The notes beneath the pieces were generated by a model. The model was given only the letters and a program-made list of their open reading frames with translations. It ran no database searches and was not told the origin of the DNA. Shown one piece after another: positions 45,050 to 55,441 of a DNA stretch of 64,000 nt. Position numbers and translations under genes: made by a program. The stretch comes from Priestia aryabhattai (GTDB lineage: Bacteria; Bacillota; Bacilli; Bacillales; Bacillaceae_H): positions 868,001 through 932,000 of the forward strand of contig NZ_JAMBOQ010000001.1 of assembly GCF_023715685.1 (NCBI RefSeq). The letters run 5' to 3'. Position 1 is the first letter of the stretch; each line of letters opens with the position of its first letter.

Positions 45050-46189
45050 TTAACAACCAATTTGCCTTGCAATAACCGAGCGCTGAATTTCCGAAGTTCC
45101 TTCTCCAATTTCTAAAAGCTTAGCATCCCGTAAATACCGTTCCACGTGATACTCTTTCATGTAACCGTATCCTCCATGAATCTGAACAGCTTGACTGGCT
45201 ACTTCCATACAAATTTCAGAAGCGTACAATTTACACATAGCAGCTTCTTTCGTAAATGGCTTTCCTTGGTCTTTTAACCATGCTGCTTTATACACCATAT
45301 TTCTTGCTAACTCAATTTTCATCGCCATATCAGCTAATTTAAACTGAATCGCTTGAAATGATGAAATAGCTTTCCCAAATTGCTTTCTTTCCTGCGCATA
45401 TGACAGTGCTTTTTCATAAGCAGCTTGAGCGATTCCAACGGCCATTGCTCCAATTCCAATTCTTCCTCCGTCAAGCGTCATTAGAAATTGTTTAAAACCT
45501 TCTCCTCTTACACCGAGTAAATTCTCTTCAGGCACTTCAACATCCTCTAAAACGAGTTCAGTTGTATTTGAAGCATGTAGACCCATTTTCTCGTAATTGT
45601 CTATTACGGTAAAACCTCGAGCTTCTGTAGGTACGATAATAGCTGAGATTTCTTTTTTACCTTCTGTACGATTTGTAACAGCTGTTAAAGCTAAAAACTT
45701 TGCATAGCTGGCATTCGTAATATAGCATTTACTACCATTAATCTTAAATGTTCCATCCTTCAACACTGCTTCGGTCTCCGTTCCTCCCGCATCACTTCCT
45801 GCGTTCGGTTCGGTTAAACCAAACGCTCCAAAAGATTCCCCCGAGCATAAAACAGGTAGGTACTGTTCTTTTTGCTCTTTTGTTCCGAATAGATAAATAG
45901 GTGCCCCCCCGAGCGAAACATGAGCTGAGTATGTAATTCCTGTAGAGCCACAAGCTTTACTTAATTCCTCTACGACAATAGCAAAACTAACCGTATCTGC
46001 TCCTCCGCCTCCATACTCTTCAGGAAAAGGAAGGCCCATCACACCAAGCTCACTTAACTTTTTAAAAACATCAAGCGGAAATTGTTTACTTCGATCGCGC
46101 TCTAATGCATTTGGTGCTACTTCAGCCTCTGAAAACTCTCTGAGCGTCCGTTGAATCATCTTTTGTTCATTGGTTAATTCAAAATTCAT
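45050..46189 (-). CDS. Acyl-CoA dehydrogenase
   Basis: A 379-residue FAD-dependent acyl-CoA dehydrogenase of the short/medium-chain type. Family signatures: GAFGLTEPNAGSD (near 125), RKQFGKAISSFQAIQFKLADM (near 270), and the catalytic-base region QIHGGYGYMKEYHVERYLRDAK near 345, with EGTSEIQRSVIARQIG at the end. Similar to Bacillus AcdA/MmgC enzymes; chain length is not readable. GGGGG precedes the ATG. It stands alone between cccA and sigA, where B. subtilis has no such gene. Confidence 0.93.
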   Translation of the reverse strand: MNFELTNEQKMIQRTLREFSEAEVAPNALERDRSKQFPLDVFKKLSELGVMGLPFPEEYGGGGADTVSFAIVVEELSKACGSTGITYSAHVSLGGAPIYLFGTKEQKEQYLPVLCSGESFGAFGLTEPNAGSDAGGTETEAVLKDGTFKINGSKCYITNASYAKFLALTAVTNRTEGKKEISAIIVPTEARGFTVIDNYEKMGLHASNTTELVLEDVEVPEENLLGVRGEGFKQFLMTLDGGRIGIGAMAVGIAQAAYEKALSYAQERKQFGKAISSFQAIQFKLADMAMKIELARNMVYKAAWLKDQGKPFTKEAAMCKLYASEICMEVASQAVQIHGGYGYMKEYHVERYLRDAKLLEIGEGTSEIQRSVIARQIGC

Positions 46190-46285
46190 TTTTATTCCCC
46201 CTAAAAAAATGTATACGCTTACATTATTTAATTATAATTCATTTTTGTAAATTTTCTCAACTTTTAAAACGTTTTAATTTTTTCA

Positions 46286-46495
46286 TGTTATAATAGAAGA
46301 GTACTAATCAAAGCAAGAATAAAATGATAGCGATTCCATTTTTCGGATGTTTAAATGTAATTTGAACAGCTTACGCTTCTATAACAAAAGAATATAAAGG
46401 AGCATTTGCAAAACGAAGGACAATTCAGTAAAATATATGAAAGAAGAAAAGTTGGTAAAAAAATCAATATACTTCTTCAAAATGCGTTTTTATGA
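46286..46495 (+). other. Candidate plus-strand transcript in the acd-sigA gap
   Basis: The 383-bp gap between two minus-strand genes holds an extended -10 promoter (TGTTATAAT, 46286-46294) facing right. About 100 bp downstream are AAAGGAG (46396-46402) and a 29-codon frame from TTG 46406 to 46495 (MQNEGQFSKIYERRKVG...), but spacing is only three bases. A second frame, ATG 46437, encodes 27 residues (MKEEKLVKKSIYFFK...) with a distant GAAGGA. No -35 match is good. A small RNA or peptide is possible; neither is proven. Confidence 0.25.
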
Positions 46496-46507
46496 AATTT
46501 ATTCCAT

Positions 46508-46547
46508 AAAAAATGGATAGCCCCTTTCCTCAGGGAAAGAAGCTATC
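46508..46547 (-). terminator. Terminator after sigA
   Basis: GATAGCttCTTTCC and GGAAAGgGGCTATC with a CTGA loop and two small mismatches, then ATTTTTT on the minus strand. Confidence 0.85.
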
Positions 46548-46572
46548 TCATAAGCGTTATTTACGCTTTTAT

Positions 46573-47706
46573 CTATTCTAAGAAATCTTTTAAACGTTTG
46601 CTTCGGCTAGGGTGACGGAGCTTACGAAGCGCTTTAGCTTCAATTTGACGAATACGCTCACGCGTTACGCCAAATACTTTTCCTACTTCTTCAAGCGTAC
46701 GCGTACGTCCATCGTCCAGACCAAAACGGAGTCGAAGAACATTTTCTTCGCGATCTGTTAACGTATCAAGGACGTCTTCTAACTGCTCTTTTAATAATTC
46801 ATACGCAGCATGTTCAGAAGGTGATGTTGCATCTTGGTCTTCAATGAAGTCACCTAAATGAGAATCGTCTTCCTCACCAATTGGTGTTTCAAGAGAAACT
46901 GGCTCTTGGGCAATTTTTAAGATTTCACGAACTTTTTCTGGTGTTAAATCCATATCTTCTGCAATTTCTTCAGGAGATGGTTCGCGACCTAAATCTTGAA
47001 GAAGCTGACGTTGAACACGAATTAGCTTGTTAATCGTTTCAACCATATGAACGGGAATACGAATCGTTCTTGCTTGGTCAGCAATCGCACGAGTAATAGC
47101 TTGACGAATCCACCATGTCGCATACGTACTGAATTTATAACCTTTGCGATAATCAAATTTTTCTACCGCTTTGATAAGACCCATGTTTCCTTCCTGAATT
47201 AAATCAAGAAACAGCATACCGCGTCCAACATAGCGTTTAGCGATACTTACAACAAGACGTAAGTTTGCTTCAGCAAGACGACGTTTCGCTTCTTCATCGC
47301 CTTCTTCAATACGTTTTGCTAAATTGATTTCTTCCTCTGCTGACAATAAGTCAACGCGTCCGATTTCTTTTAAGTACATACGAACTGGATCATTAATTTT
47401 CACACCAGGAGGTACACTTAAATCATTTAAATCAAACTCTTCTTCTTTTGACAGTTCTTGAATATCGGGATCGGCATCGTCATCATTTGCTTCAGATTCA
47501 CTCATTACTTCAACACCTTGTTCTCCAAGGTATTCATAATATTCATCCATTTGATCGGATTCAATTTCGAAGTTCGCCATACGCTCTGCAATTTCTTCGT
47601 ATGTGAGCACACCACGTTTTTTTCCGATTTCGGTCAATTGATCTTTTACTTGTTCAATTGTTAAATCTGAATCAAGTTGTTTTGATTGAGCTGATTTTTC
47701 AGCCAT
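46573..47706 (-). CDS. sigA: RNA polymerase primary sigma factor SigA
   Basis: A 377-residue housekeeping sigma. The acidic N-terminal region 1.1 is followed by [14 protein letters not shown] (region 1.2), the 2.1-2.4 block with [29 protein letters not shown], region 3, and 4.2 ([33 protein letters not shown]). ATG at 47706 follows AAGGAGGGG; the open frame to 47724 overlaps that site. Downstream of yqxD and dnaG in the conserved macromolecular synthesis operon. Confidence 0.98.
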   Translation of the reverse strand: MAEKSAQSKQLDSDLTIEQVKDQLTEIGKKRGVLTYEEIAERMANFEIESDQMDEYYEYLGEQGVEVMSESEANDDDADPDIQELSKEEEFDLNDLSVPPGVKINDPVRMYLKEIGRVDLLSAEEEINLAKRIEEGDEEAKRRLAEANLRLVVSIAKRYVGRGMLFLDLIQEGNMGLIKAVEKFDYRKGYKFSTYATWWIRQAITRAIADQARTIRIPVHMVETINKLIRVQRQLLQDLGREPSPEEIAEDMDLTPEKVREILKIAQEPVSLETPIGEEDDSHLGDFIEDQDATSPSEHAAYELLKEQLEDVLDTLTDREENVLRLRFGLDDGRTRTLEEVGKVFGVTRERIRQIEAKALRKLRHPSRSKRLKDFLE

Positions 47707-47771
47707 CAGATCCCCTCCTTCCAAAATTTTAAGGAAAACCTTCTAAAAGTGGGACTAATACGCAATATCGT

Positions 47772-49580
47772 TTATTTTAACGTTTTTTTTAACTGTAAAA
47801 TTTCCATTGCTATTGTCGCAGCTTTTAAATAATCTTTTTGACGCTCTGCTTCTTGCTTTTCTGCTTCTTTTTTTTCTACCGCTACCCTTTGTGGGTAAAT
47901 CAATATAGTTTGGATATAATCATTCAATGCTTGCTCCGACAATTCATCATTAATTGACATCATCGCCAGTTCTGAAGCTAGACTAGACAACGAAGACTCG
48001 GGCAACCGTTCGATAAATCCGCTCGGATTAGGCTCATGTCCTTCCTCGTAATAGGCATACAAATATAGAACAAGCGCACGATGTTCTTCGACATTGAACT
48101 GACCTTGAAGTCGGTCTTGAATTCTAAATGCTACATCCTTATCTTTCAACATATGAGCGATCAAAAAACGTTCTGCATTTTGATAAGCCGGTAATAAGCT
48201 TCTCTTTACGACTGGTTGTCTATTTATATTATTTCGATTTGGAGAATCATTATCCTTTTTCTTTTTTTCAGTTCGATACACTTGATACTGCTGTTCTTTA
48301 AGCGCATCTAATGAAATGGAAAACTCTTGTGCCAATTGGCGTAAATAATGATCTCGTTCTACGGCTTTCGTAAGGAGACTTATTTCTTTCAAAACGTCTT
48401 CAATGTATTGCATACGTTCAGATTCATTTTGTAGATTTCGTTTTCGGCGGAGATACCTCATTTGAAATGCCATAAAGGTCAAGCTGCTGTTAATAACATC
48501 ATTTTGAAACTTCTCTGCCCCGTATTCTTTAATATAATCATCCGGATCATAACCATCCGGCATCACAGCAATCTTAACGGTACAACCCACATTTGTTAAG
48601 ATAGCAGTTGCTTTGTGCGCTGCTTCAATTCCGGCAGAATCTGCATCATAGCAAATGATAACGGACTCTACATTTCGGCGAATAATCTTGGCTTGTTCTT
48701 CTGTTAAGGCAGTTCCCATTGTTGCAATTGCGTTTGGACACCCCGCTTTAACAGCCGAAATAACATCTGCAAATCCTTCAAATAAAATAACTTGCTGATT
48801 TTTGCGTATATGTTTTTTAGCGCGGTGAAAGTTGTAGAGTGTGCGACTTTTGTTAAAAATAGAAGTTTCGGGACTGTTTAAATATTTAGGCTGCCCTTTT
48901 ATCTCTTTTAGCAGGCGCCCTGAAAATGCAATTGTTTTGCCTTGCAAGTCAGCAATAGGAAACATAATTCGATCACGAAAACGATCAAAGTACGTTTCAT
49001 CTTGGTTGCGTTTAATGATTAAACCTGCATGTTCCATCTCTTGCGGATTAAACCCACGTTTTGTTAAGAACTTACTTACAAATTCCCACGAATCTAAAGC
49101 AAAACCTATCTCAAATTCATCGATAATTTCGCGTGAAAACCCTCGATTTATTAAATAATCATAAGCATCTTGGCCTTCTTTTGTATTTACCAATAAATGA
49201 TGGTAAAATTTCTTTAAAAGCTCGTGTGCTTCAATCATTTTATTGCTAGGCTTTTGATTATCTTCTTCATGAGGATGTATCTCATGTTCGAAAGGAATAT
49301 CTCCTTTTTCAGCAAGCTGCTGAGCTGCTTCCGTGAAGGACAGTCCTTCTAATTCCATTATGAATGAAAATGAATTACCTCCTGCACCGCATCCAAAGCA
49401 ATGATAAATTTGTTTATCAGGCGATACTGAAAAAGATGGTGTGCTTTCCCCATGAAACGGACAGAGTCCAAAATAATTGCGCCCTTGTTTTTTTAGTTGT
49501 ACATAATCGCTTATGACGTCGACAATATCTACTGAATGCCGAATACGGTCGATTACTTCATCAGGAATTCGATTTGCCAT
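47772..49580 (-). CDS. dnaG: DNA primase
   Basis: A 602-residue primase that lays down RNA primers for lagging-strand synthesis. N-terminal zinc-binding domain (LCPFHGE, YHCFGCGAGG; residues about 37-65), TOPRIM domain with ILFEGFADVIS (conserved Glu) and ICYDADSAG (DxD type), and a C-terminal DnaB-binding region. ATG at 49580 (MANRIPDEVID) lies eight bases after GGAG; the frame to 49601 has no ribosome binding site. Between yqxD and sigA. Confidence 0.97.
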   Translation of the reverse strand: MANRIPDEVIDRIRHSVDIVDVISDYVQLKKQGRNYFGLCPFHGESTPSFSVSPDKQIYHCFGCGAGGNSFSFIMELEGLSFTEAAQQLAEKGDIPFEHEIHPHEEDNQKPSNKMIEAHELLKKFYHHLLVNTKEGQDAYDYLINRGFSREIIDEFEIGFALDSWEFVSKFLTKRGFNPQEMEHAGLIIKRNQDETYFDRFRDRIMFPIADLQGKTIAFSGRLLKEIKGQPKYLNSPETSIFNKSRTLYNFHRAKKHIRKNQQVILFEGFADVISAVKAGCPNAIATMGTALTEEQAKIIRRNVESVIICYDADSAGIEAAHKATAILTNVGCTVKIAVMPDGYDPDDYIKEYGAEKFQNDVINSSLTFMAFQMRYLRRKRNLQNESERMQYIEDVLKEISLLTKAVERDHYLRQLAQEFSISLDALKEQQYQVYRTEKKKKDNDSPNRNNINRQPVVKRSLLPAYQNAERFLIAHMLKDKDVAFRIQDRLQGQFNVEEHRALVLYLYAYYEEGHEPNPSGFIERLPESSLSSLASELAMMSINDELSEQALNDYIQTILIYPQRVAVEKKEAEKQEAERQKDYLKAATIAMEILQLKKTLK

Positions 49581-49621
49581 AGTAACAGCTCCGTATTTCA
49601 TATAATATTCTTCACTAAGTG

Positions 49622-50092
49622 CTAAATTCCTGCAAGTTTCGACAACATTTTTTCAAAAGCTTGAATGAAATGCTGGCGATCTTCTTCACTAAATGCCTTT
49701 GGGCCTTTAGTATGACGCCCTGACCGTCGCTCTTTTGCAGAAACATAGCGAAAGAAAAGCACCGTATTCATTTCGTCGTCATTATAGTACTTTCCACGAG
49801 GAGACAGTGCGTAAACCCCTCGACTTACTAACATGCTTGCTAAGCCAGTATCTTGAGTTACGACAATATCCTGCTTGACTGCGTGATTTAAAATATATAA
49901 ATCTGCGGCTTCCTTTTCTGCATCCACATAGACCCATTTTCCTGGTGTAGGATTTGTTTGCATGTGAGCATGGGAAGCAACAAACACAAGCTCGATGTCA
50001 TATGTATGTGTAAGTTCAACGATTTCTGCTTTAACAGGGCATGCATCAGCATCGACAAAAACTTTACTTTTTCTTTTGCTATAACTCTGTAT
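49622..50092 (-). CDS. yqxD: YqxD (UPF0178/DUF188), apparently with a non-standard ATA start
   Basis: A PIN-like DUF188 protein preceding dnaG, as in B. subtilis. The conserved N-terminus KVFVDADACPVKAEIVELTH is encoded upstream of the first in-frame GTG (49987). Reading back to the in-frame TAG at 50117-50119, there is no ATG, GTG or TTG. An ATA at 50090-50092 lies exactly seven bases after GGAGGG (50100-50105) and would give 156 residues. CTG at 50105-50107 is the other option, with weaker spacing. Starting at 49987 would lose the catalytic DAD. Function of the family is unknown. Confidence 0.8.
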   Translation of the reverse strand: MQSYSKRKSKVFVDADACPVKAEIVELTHTYDIELVFVASHAHMQTNPTPGKWVYVDAEKEAADLYILNHAVKQDIVVTQDTGLASMLVSRGVYALSPRGKYYNDDEMNTVLFFRYVSAKERRSGRHTKGPKAFSEEDRQHFIQAFEKMLSKLAGI

Positions 50093-50182
50093 TCTACATC
50101 CCTCCAGAGATTCCTTCTAACAATTTGTTATTTCCTGTAGATGGCATTTGTCGAATACTTTTTTCGATTTTGACTTGACTTT

Positions 50183-50211
50183 TATATAAATAGTTTATTC
50201 GTTCTTAACAA
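50183..50211 (-). promoter_or_regulatory. Sigma-A promoter for yqxD-dnaG-sigA
   Basis: On the minus strand TTGTTA, a 17-bp spacer and TATATA, about 90 bp upstream of yqxD. The remaining part of this 311-bp gap is AT-rich and otherwise holds only the yqfL terminator. Confidence 0.6.
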
Positions 50212-50350
50212 AGTCTAAACCTAAAACTATTCTTTTTTATCACAATTTTTTATTATAATATAAACAACCTATATTTTCTATACAAAAGTCACTTGTTTTT
50301 AAAAGTTCTGTCATATTCATCTTCGGTATATTTTTTTAGGCTTACAGTCT

Positions 50351-50396
50351 AAAAAAATAAGAAAGCAATCTCCTTTATGTCACGCACAGAGGAGAT
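50351..50396 (-). terminator. Probable terminator after yqfL
   Basis: ATCTCCT and AGGAGAT around a 15-base loop, then TGCTTTCTTATTTTTTT on the minus strand, directly past the yqfL stop. Confidence 0.6.
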
Positions 50397-50403
50397 CCAT
50401 CGT

Positions 50404-51207
50404 TTATTTCTTTTTGATGGTATTAAGAATGATACCAGCTGTTTCTTCTACGGCTCTGTTGGATACGTCAACCACTTCACAGCCGATCTTATCTACAATC
50501 CCTTGGAAAAATTCAAGTTCTTCTTTAATACGGCCAATATTAGCATAAATTGCTTTATCGTTTAGACCAAGAGACTTTAAACGCTCTTTACGAATATCGT
50601 TTAATTTTTCGGGACTAATAGTAAGCCCTATACACTTCTCAGGTGATACGTGAAACAGCTCTTCTGGCGGATCTACTTCAGGTACAATCGGAACATTGGC
50701 TACTTTTAAACGCTTATGTGCTAAAAATTGAGAAAGAGGTGTTTTAGACGTTCTTGATACACCGATTAATACGATATCCGCTCTAAGAATGCCTCTCGGA
50801 TCACGCCCATCATCATATTTCACTGCAAATTCAATGGCTTCTACTTTCTTAAAATAATCTTCGTCTAATTTTCTAGCCATGCCAGGCTCATAGCGAGGAG
50901 AAAGTTGATAAGAAGATTGAATTTTATCAATTAAAGGTCCAATAATATCAAATACCTCTACCCCGTTCTTGGACGCTTCTTGAATTAAAAATTCTCTCAT
51001 TTCGGGCTTTACTAGCGTAAAGCCAATAATAGCGTTGTTCATCTTCGCTACTGAAACCACTTCTGAAAGTGTTGCGATGTCCTCTACGTAAGGTACTCTT
51101 TTAATTACAAAGTCTGTCATATTGAACTGACTTGATGCAGCCTTTACAACTAGTTCAGCTGTCTCACCTACAGAATCCGAAATGACATAAAGACATGGGT
51201 TGTTCAT
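50404..51207 (-). CDS. yqfL: Bifunctional kinase/pyrophosphorylase-type regulator YqfL (PPDK/PEPS regulatory family)
   Basis: A 267-residue DUF299 protein with the P-loop [11 protein letters not shown] near residue 150. Family members phosphorylate and dephosphorylate pyruvate phosphate dikinase or PEP synthase; in B. subtilis YqfL modulates CcpN and so gluconeogenesis. It lies 33 bp downstream of ccpN on the same strand, matching that link. Confidence 0.92.
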   Translation of the reverse strand: MNNPCLYVISDSVGETAELVVKAASSQFNMTDFVIKRVPYVEDIATLSEVVSVAKMNNAIIGFTLVKPEMREFLIQEASKNGVEVFDIIGPLIDKIQSSYQLSPRYEPGMARKLDEDYFKKVEAIEFAVKYDDGRDPRGILRADIVLIGVSRTSKTPLSQFLAHKRLKVANVPIVPEVDPPEELFHVSPEKCIGLTISPEKLNDIRKERLKSLGLNDKAIYANIGRIKEELEFFQGIVDKIGCEVVDVSNRAVEETAGIILNTIKKK

Positions 51208-51240
51208 ATTTTGTGCATCCCCTTTTTAATCCTTTTTCAC

Positions 51241-51879
51241 TTATAATACTTCATCATTTGCTAATGCTACTAGTAGTTTTGTAATATTTGTTTTGGTAAT
51301 GCGTCCCACCACTTCAAAATTGCCGTCTCCCTCTTTAATAACGGGCATAGCATCAATCTGTTTTTCAATTAAGATCTTAGCAATATCAATTAACAAATCT
51401 TCGCGATAGCAATATGTAATGTTGGGCATTCTCGTCATGATAATATGAACAGGAATAGATGTTAACTCTTGCTTTCCGATACTCGCGCGCAATAAATCTT
51501 TACGCGACAGTACTCCCACTAGCTGAGATTTCTCATCCACTACAAAAAGGGTCCCCACGTCTTCTAGAAACATTGTACAAATAGCATCATATACCGACAC
51601 ATTTTCGTTCACGACTACCGGGATAGACTGATATTCTTGCACCTGTATTTTTTTTATTTTATCTGTAAGAAGCTGTGCTCCTGTTTTACCTGTGTAAAAG
51701 TAACCTACGCGCGGTCGCGCTTCTAAATAACCAGCCATTGTTAAAATAGCCAAGTCCGGTCTTAGCGTTGCCCGCGTAAGGCTAAGCTGATCTGCAATAT
51801 GCTCACCTGTAATAGGTCCTTCGTCTTTGACAATTTGCAAAATTTGTTCTTGTCGTTTGTTCAGTTCGATTGTACTCAC
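51241..51879 (-). CDS. ccpN: Transcriptional repressor CcpN with CBS domains
   Basis: A 212-residue regulator: N-terminal winged helix (QEQILQIVKDEGPITGEHIADQLSLTRATLRPDL) and two CBS domains (about 80-205). CcpN represses gapB and pckA during glycolytic growth, sensing ATP/ADP ratio in B. subtilis. Two GTG codons stand in tandem at the start; the second (51879, MSTIELNKRQ) matches the family N-terminus, with only a weak ribosome binding site. Operon with yqfL. Confidence 0.94.
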   Translation of the reverse strand: MSTIELNKRQEQILQIVKDEGPITGEHIADQLSLTRATLRPDLAILTMAGYLEARPRVGYFYTGKTGAQLLTDKIKKIQVQEYQSIPVVVNENVSVYDAICTMFLEDVGTLFVVDEKSQLVGVLSRKDLLRASIGKQELTSIPVHIIMTRMPNITYCYREDLLIDIAKILIEKQIDAMPVIKEGDGNFEVVGRITKTNITKLLVALANDEVL

Positions 51880-52063
51880 CACCTAATCATCAAATGTGAC
51901 ATACTATTTATAAAACATTATATACTTTTTAAGCAAAAGTAAAAGCTATAACTTATTAATTTTAGCATTTTATCTTTTTAGAATGCCGTTTATTTTACCA
52001 CGGCTTTTCAAAAAAAGCAGGCATTACACTTACAATAAGCGAAACTCCCCCTTTGCTCCACAG

Positions 52064-52099
52064 TAAAAAGGGTGTCCCCTACATACTACGAGGCACCCT
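52064..52099 (-). terminator. Terminator after recO
   Basis: AGGGTGCC and GGACACCCTTTTT on the minus strand form a GC stem with a longer loop and a T run, 39 bp past recO. Confidence 0.8.
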
Positions 52100-52137
52100 A
52101 GCGACAGCAATTCCTTGCATATCACTGATTATCTTTC

Positions 52138-52902
52138 CTATTTCTCATCAGAGAGCGATTGTTTTAAAGACTCCATCTGATTCAAAAACCGCTTTGTTTT
52201 TAAAAACAATCCTGAATATTCTTCGTAATATTGATCAATTACAAACTTTAATTGTTTTTTTGTTTCGGGCTTAACAGAAATAGAACCTAACCGCTTTAAA
52301 TCAATGTAATAAAATAGTCTTAATAGTTTAACCGTCATCGGACTAATTTTCAAATGATAAGGATCTTTTTCTAAGCATCGATGACAAATAAACCCGCCTT
52401 CTCGAATGGAAAAATGAAATGTTCCTTCACCTTGATGACAGACTGCACATTCATTTAATGTAGGGTGAAGACCTAGAACGTTTAACATTTTCATTTCATA
52501 AATAAATGTTAAGATTTCTGCATCATACTCTTCGTTTATATAATGAATGGTTTGGTGCAGCAGTTCAAATAGAAATGGATTGGGTTTATTGTTGTCAGTA
52601 GCTTTATCTGTTAATTCAAGAATATAAGAAGCATACGCTGTTGTGAAGATATCTTCGCGTATGCTTCTCATAGATGAGATAACTTCTCCTTGATGGAGAG
52701 TACCCATTCCTGAACCTGCTTGTATAAAAAAGTATCCATACGTAAATAATTGTGTGACGGAAGCTAAGCGACTATTGGGCTTTTTCGCCCCTCTTGCCAT
52801 GAGTCCTACTTTTCCGAGTTCACGTGAATAAATGGTGACAATTTTATTTGATTCACCGTAATCATTCGTTCGAATGACAATTCCTTCACACTTTTTAAAC
52901 AA
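52138..52902 (-). CDS. recO: DNA repair protein RecO
   Basis: A 254-residue RecO: N-terminal OB fold ([21 protein letters not shown]), helical middle, and a four-cysteine zinc site (NECAVCHQG ... ICHRC, near 147-177). RecO loads RecA and anneals SSB-coated DNA with RecR. Downstream of yqzL and era, as in other Bacillaceae. Confidence 0.96.
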   Translation of the reverse strand: MFKKCEGIVIRTNDYGESNKIVTIYSRELGKVGLMARGAKKPNSRLASVTQLFTYGYFFIQAGSGMGTLHQGEVISSMRSIREDIFTTAYASYILELTDKATDNNKPNPFLFELLHQTIHYINEEYDAEILTFIYEMKMLNVLGLHPTLNECAVCHQGEGTFHFSIREGGFICHRCLEKDPYHLKISPMTVKLLRLFYYIDLKRLGSISVKPETKKQLKFVIDQYYEEYSGLFLKTKRFLNQMESLKQSLSDEK

Positions 52903-52929
52903 TCATCATCACCGCCATCTTACAGAAGG

Positions 52930-53073
52930 CTAAGACAAGGGAGAATTGAGACTTTCGCTGTTGTCCTCATATGTTTCGGGTCTTTCTTTCACTTCATTTT
53001 CAAGTTCCTTAAAAATGAGATAAGTATCAATGCTACCTGTTTGTGAAAAAATGTTCCAAGTAAAATTCAACAT
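52930..53073 (-). CDS. yqzL: Small protein YqzL
   Basis: A 47-residue gene between era and recO, beginning MLNFTWNIFSQTGSIDTYL and then FKELE, which matches YqzL of Bacillus at the same position. The C-terminus is charged (EVKERPETYED). Function unknown. AAGGTGGGAG precedes the ATG. It is below common length cut-offs and easily missed. Confidence 0.85.
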   Translation of the reverse strand: MLNFTWNIFSQTGSIDTYLIFKELENEVKERPETYEDNSESLNSPLS

Positions 53074-53228
53074 AGAACTCCCACCTTTCTAACCATAAAG
53101 ATCAGATACATATTTCAATTCCTTATGTTTAGAATAGCCTTCCGACGTAAAATCATGTAACACAATTTTTTACAAATTACCTTCTTTTATGAAGGGGTAT
53201 AAATCGACGCAAACAAGCACTCAAATGA

Positions 53229-54525
<1,297 letters not shown>

Positions 54526-54615
54526 TTATCCGCTCTCCTTTTGCGCTTCTACATGTCGTTTAACTTGTCCTTTTTTATTATACCACGGGGTGTAAAGAAC
54601 CAAAAAGATTCCTTT

Positions 54616-54987
54616 TTAAAACAAATACTTTAAGAAAATAATTCCTCCTATAAGGACAGCAAAACACGCATAGACCAGCACCGCGGCTGCAGCTGCATCT
54701 TTTGCGTGTTTTGCTAGTATGTGATATTCAGGAGAAACTAAATCTACAACTTTTTCAACCGCTGTATTCATTAACTCCAAGCTGAACATGCCTGCAATCA
54801 GAAGCAGCACAACCGTCCATTCACCAGCTGTAATTGACAGCACGGTACCTAAGAGAAGGGCGATGAAAGAAGCTGCTACGTGAATTTGCATGTTTCTCTG
54901 TGTTTTACAGACATATATAAACCCTTCTATTGCATAACCAAAGCTACTGACAACTTTAGCTATCCCTTTTTTATCGCGAGAGTCCAT
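54616..54987 (-). CDS. dgkA: Undecaprenol/diacylglycerol kinase DgkA
   Basis: A 123-residue membrane kinase with three hydrophobic helices. The active-site pattern LELMNTAVEKVVDLVSPEYH and the following KDAAAAAVL are conserved. In Gram-positives the enzyme phosphorylates undecaprenol. It overlaps ybeY by 17 bp. Confidence 0.95.
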   Translation of the reverse strand: MDSRDKKGIAKVVSSFGYAIEGFIYVCKTQRNMQIHVAASFIALLLGTVLSITAGEWTVVLLLIAGMFSLELMNTAVEKVVDLVSPEYHILAKHAKDAAAAAVLVYACFAVLIGGIIFLKYLF

Positions 54988-55441
54988 ATTGTTCTAAAAT
55001 ATCTTTTTGACGTGTAAACATCTCTTTTTCATCTTCTGATGTTTCATGGTCATATCCAAGCAAGTGCAAGAAACCGTGAACCGTTAAGAATCCTAGCTCC
55101 CTCATAAACGAGTGATTGTATTCTTCTGCTTGCTCATGAGCTTTTGGAATCGAAATGACAATATCCCCTAGGACTCTTGGCATCTCGTCTCCGATAATTT
55201 GCATTTCATCTTCGCCCATTTCTTCTAGCGCAAACGAAATTACATCCGTTGGCTGGTTTTTATGGCGATATTGATGATTGATTTCTTGAATTCGATCATT
55301 ATCCACAAATGTAACAGATACTTCTGCATCCTCTTGCAAATTTTCATATATAGCAGCAGCTTCAAGCAGCTTCTCCAGCTCTTTTTGCTGCTCTTCACTC
55401 ACTTCGTTTGTTTCATCAATAAAATCAATAACTAAACTCAT
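54971..55441 (-). CDS. ybeY: Endoribonuclease YbeY (rRNA maturation)
   Basis: A 156-residue metalloenzyme with the H3xH5xH zinc motif in HGFLHLLGYDH (near 120). It processes rRNA and takes part in ribosome quality control. It overlaps both dgkA (17 bp) and the HD-domain gene (4 bp), so is translated as part of a coupled run. Confidence 0.96.
   Translation of the reverse strand: MSLVIDFIDETNEVSEEQQKELEKLLEAAAIYENLQEDAEVSVTFVDNDRIQEINHQYRHKNQPTDVISFALEEMGEDEMQIIGDEMPRVLGDIVISIPKAHEQAEEYNHSFMRELGFLTVHGFLHLLGYDHETSEDEKEMFTRQKDILEQYGLSR

Noticed and set aside
47458..47664. antE-like antisense genes opposite sigA/dnaG
   Set aside because: Short plus-strand frames exist, but without ribosome binding sites, promoters or conserved sequence they look like shadows.
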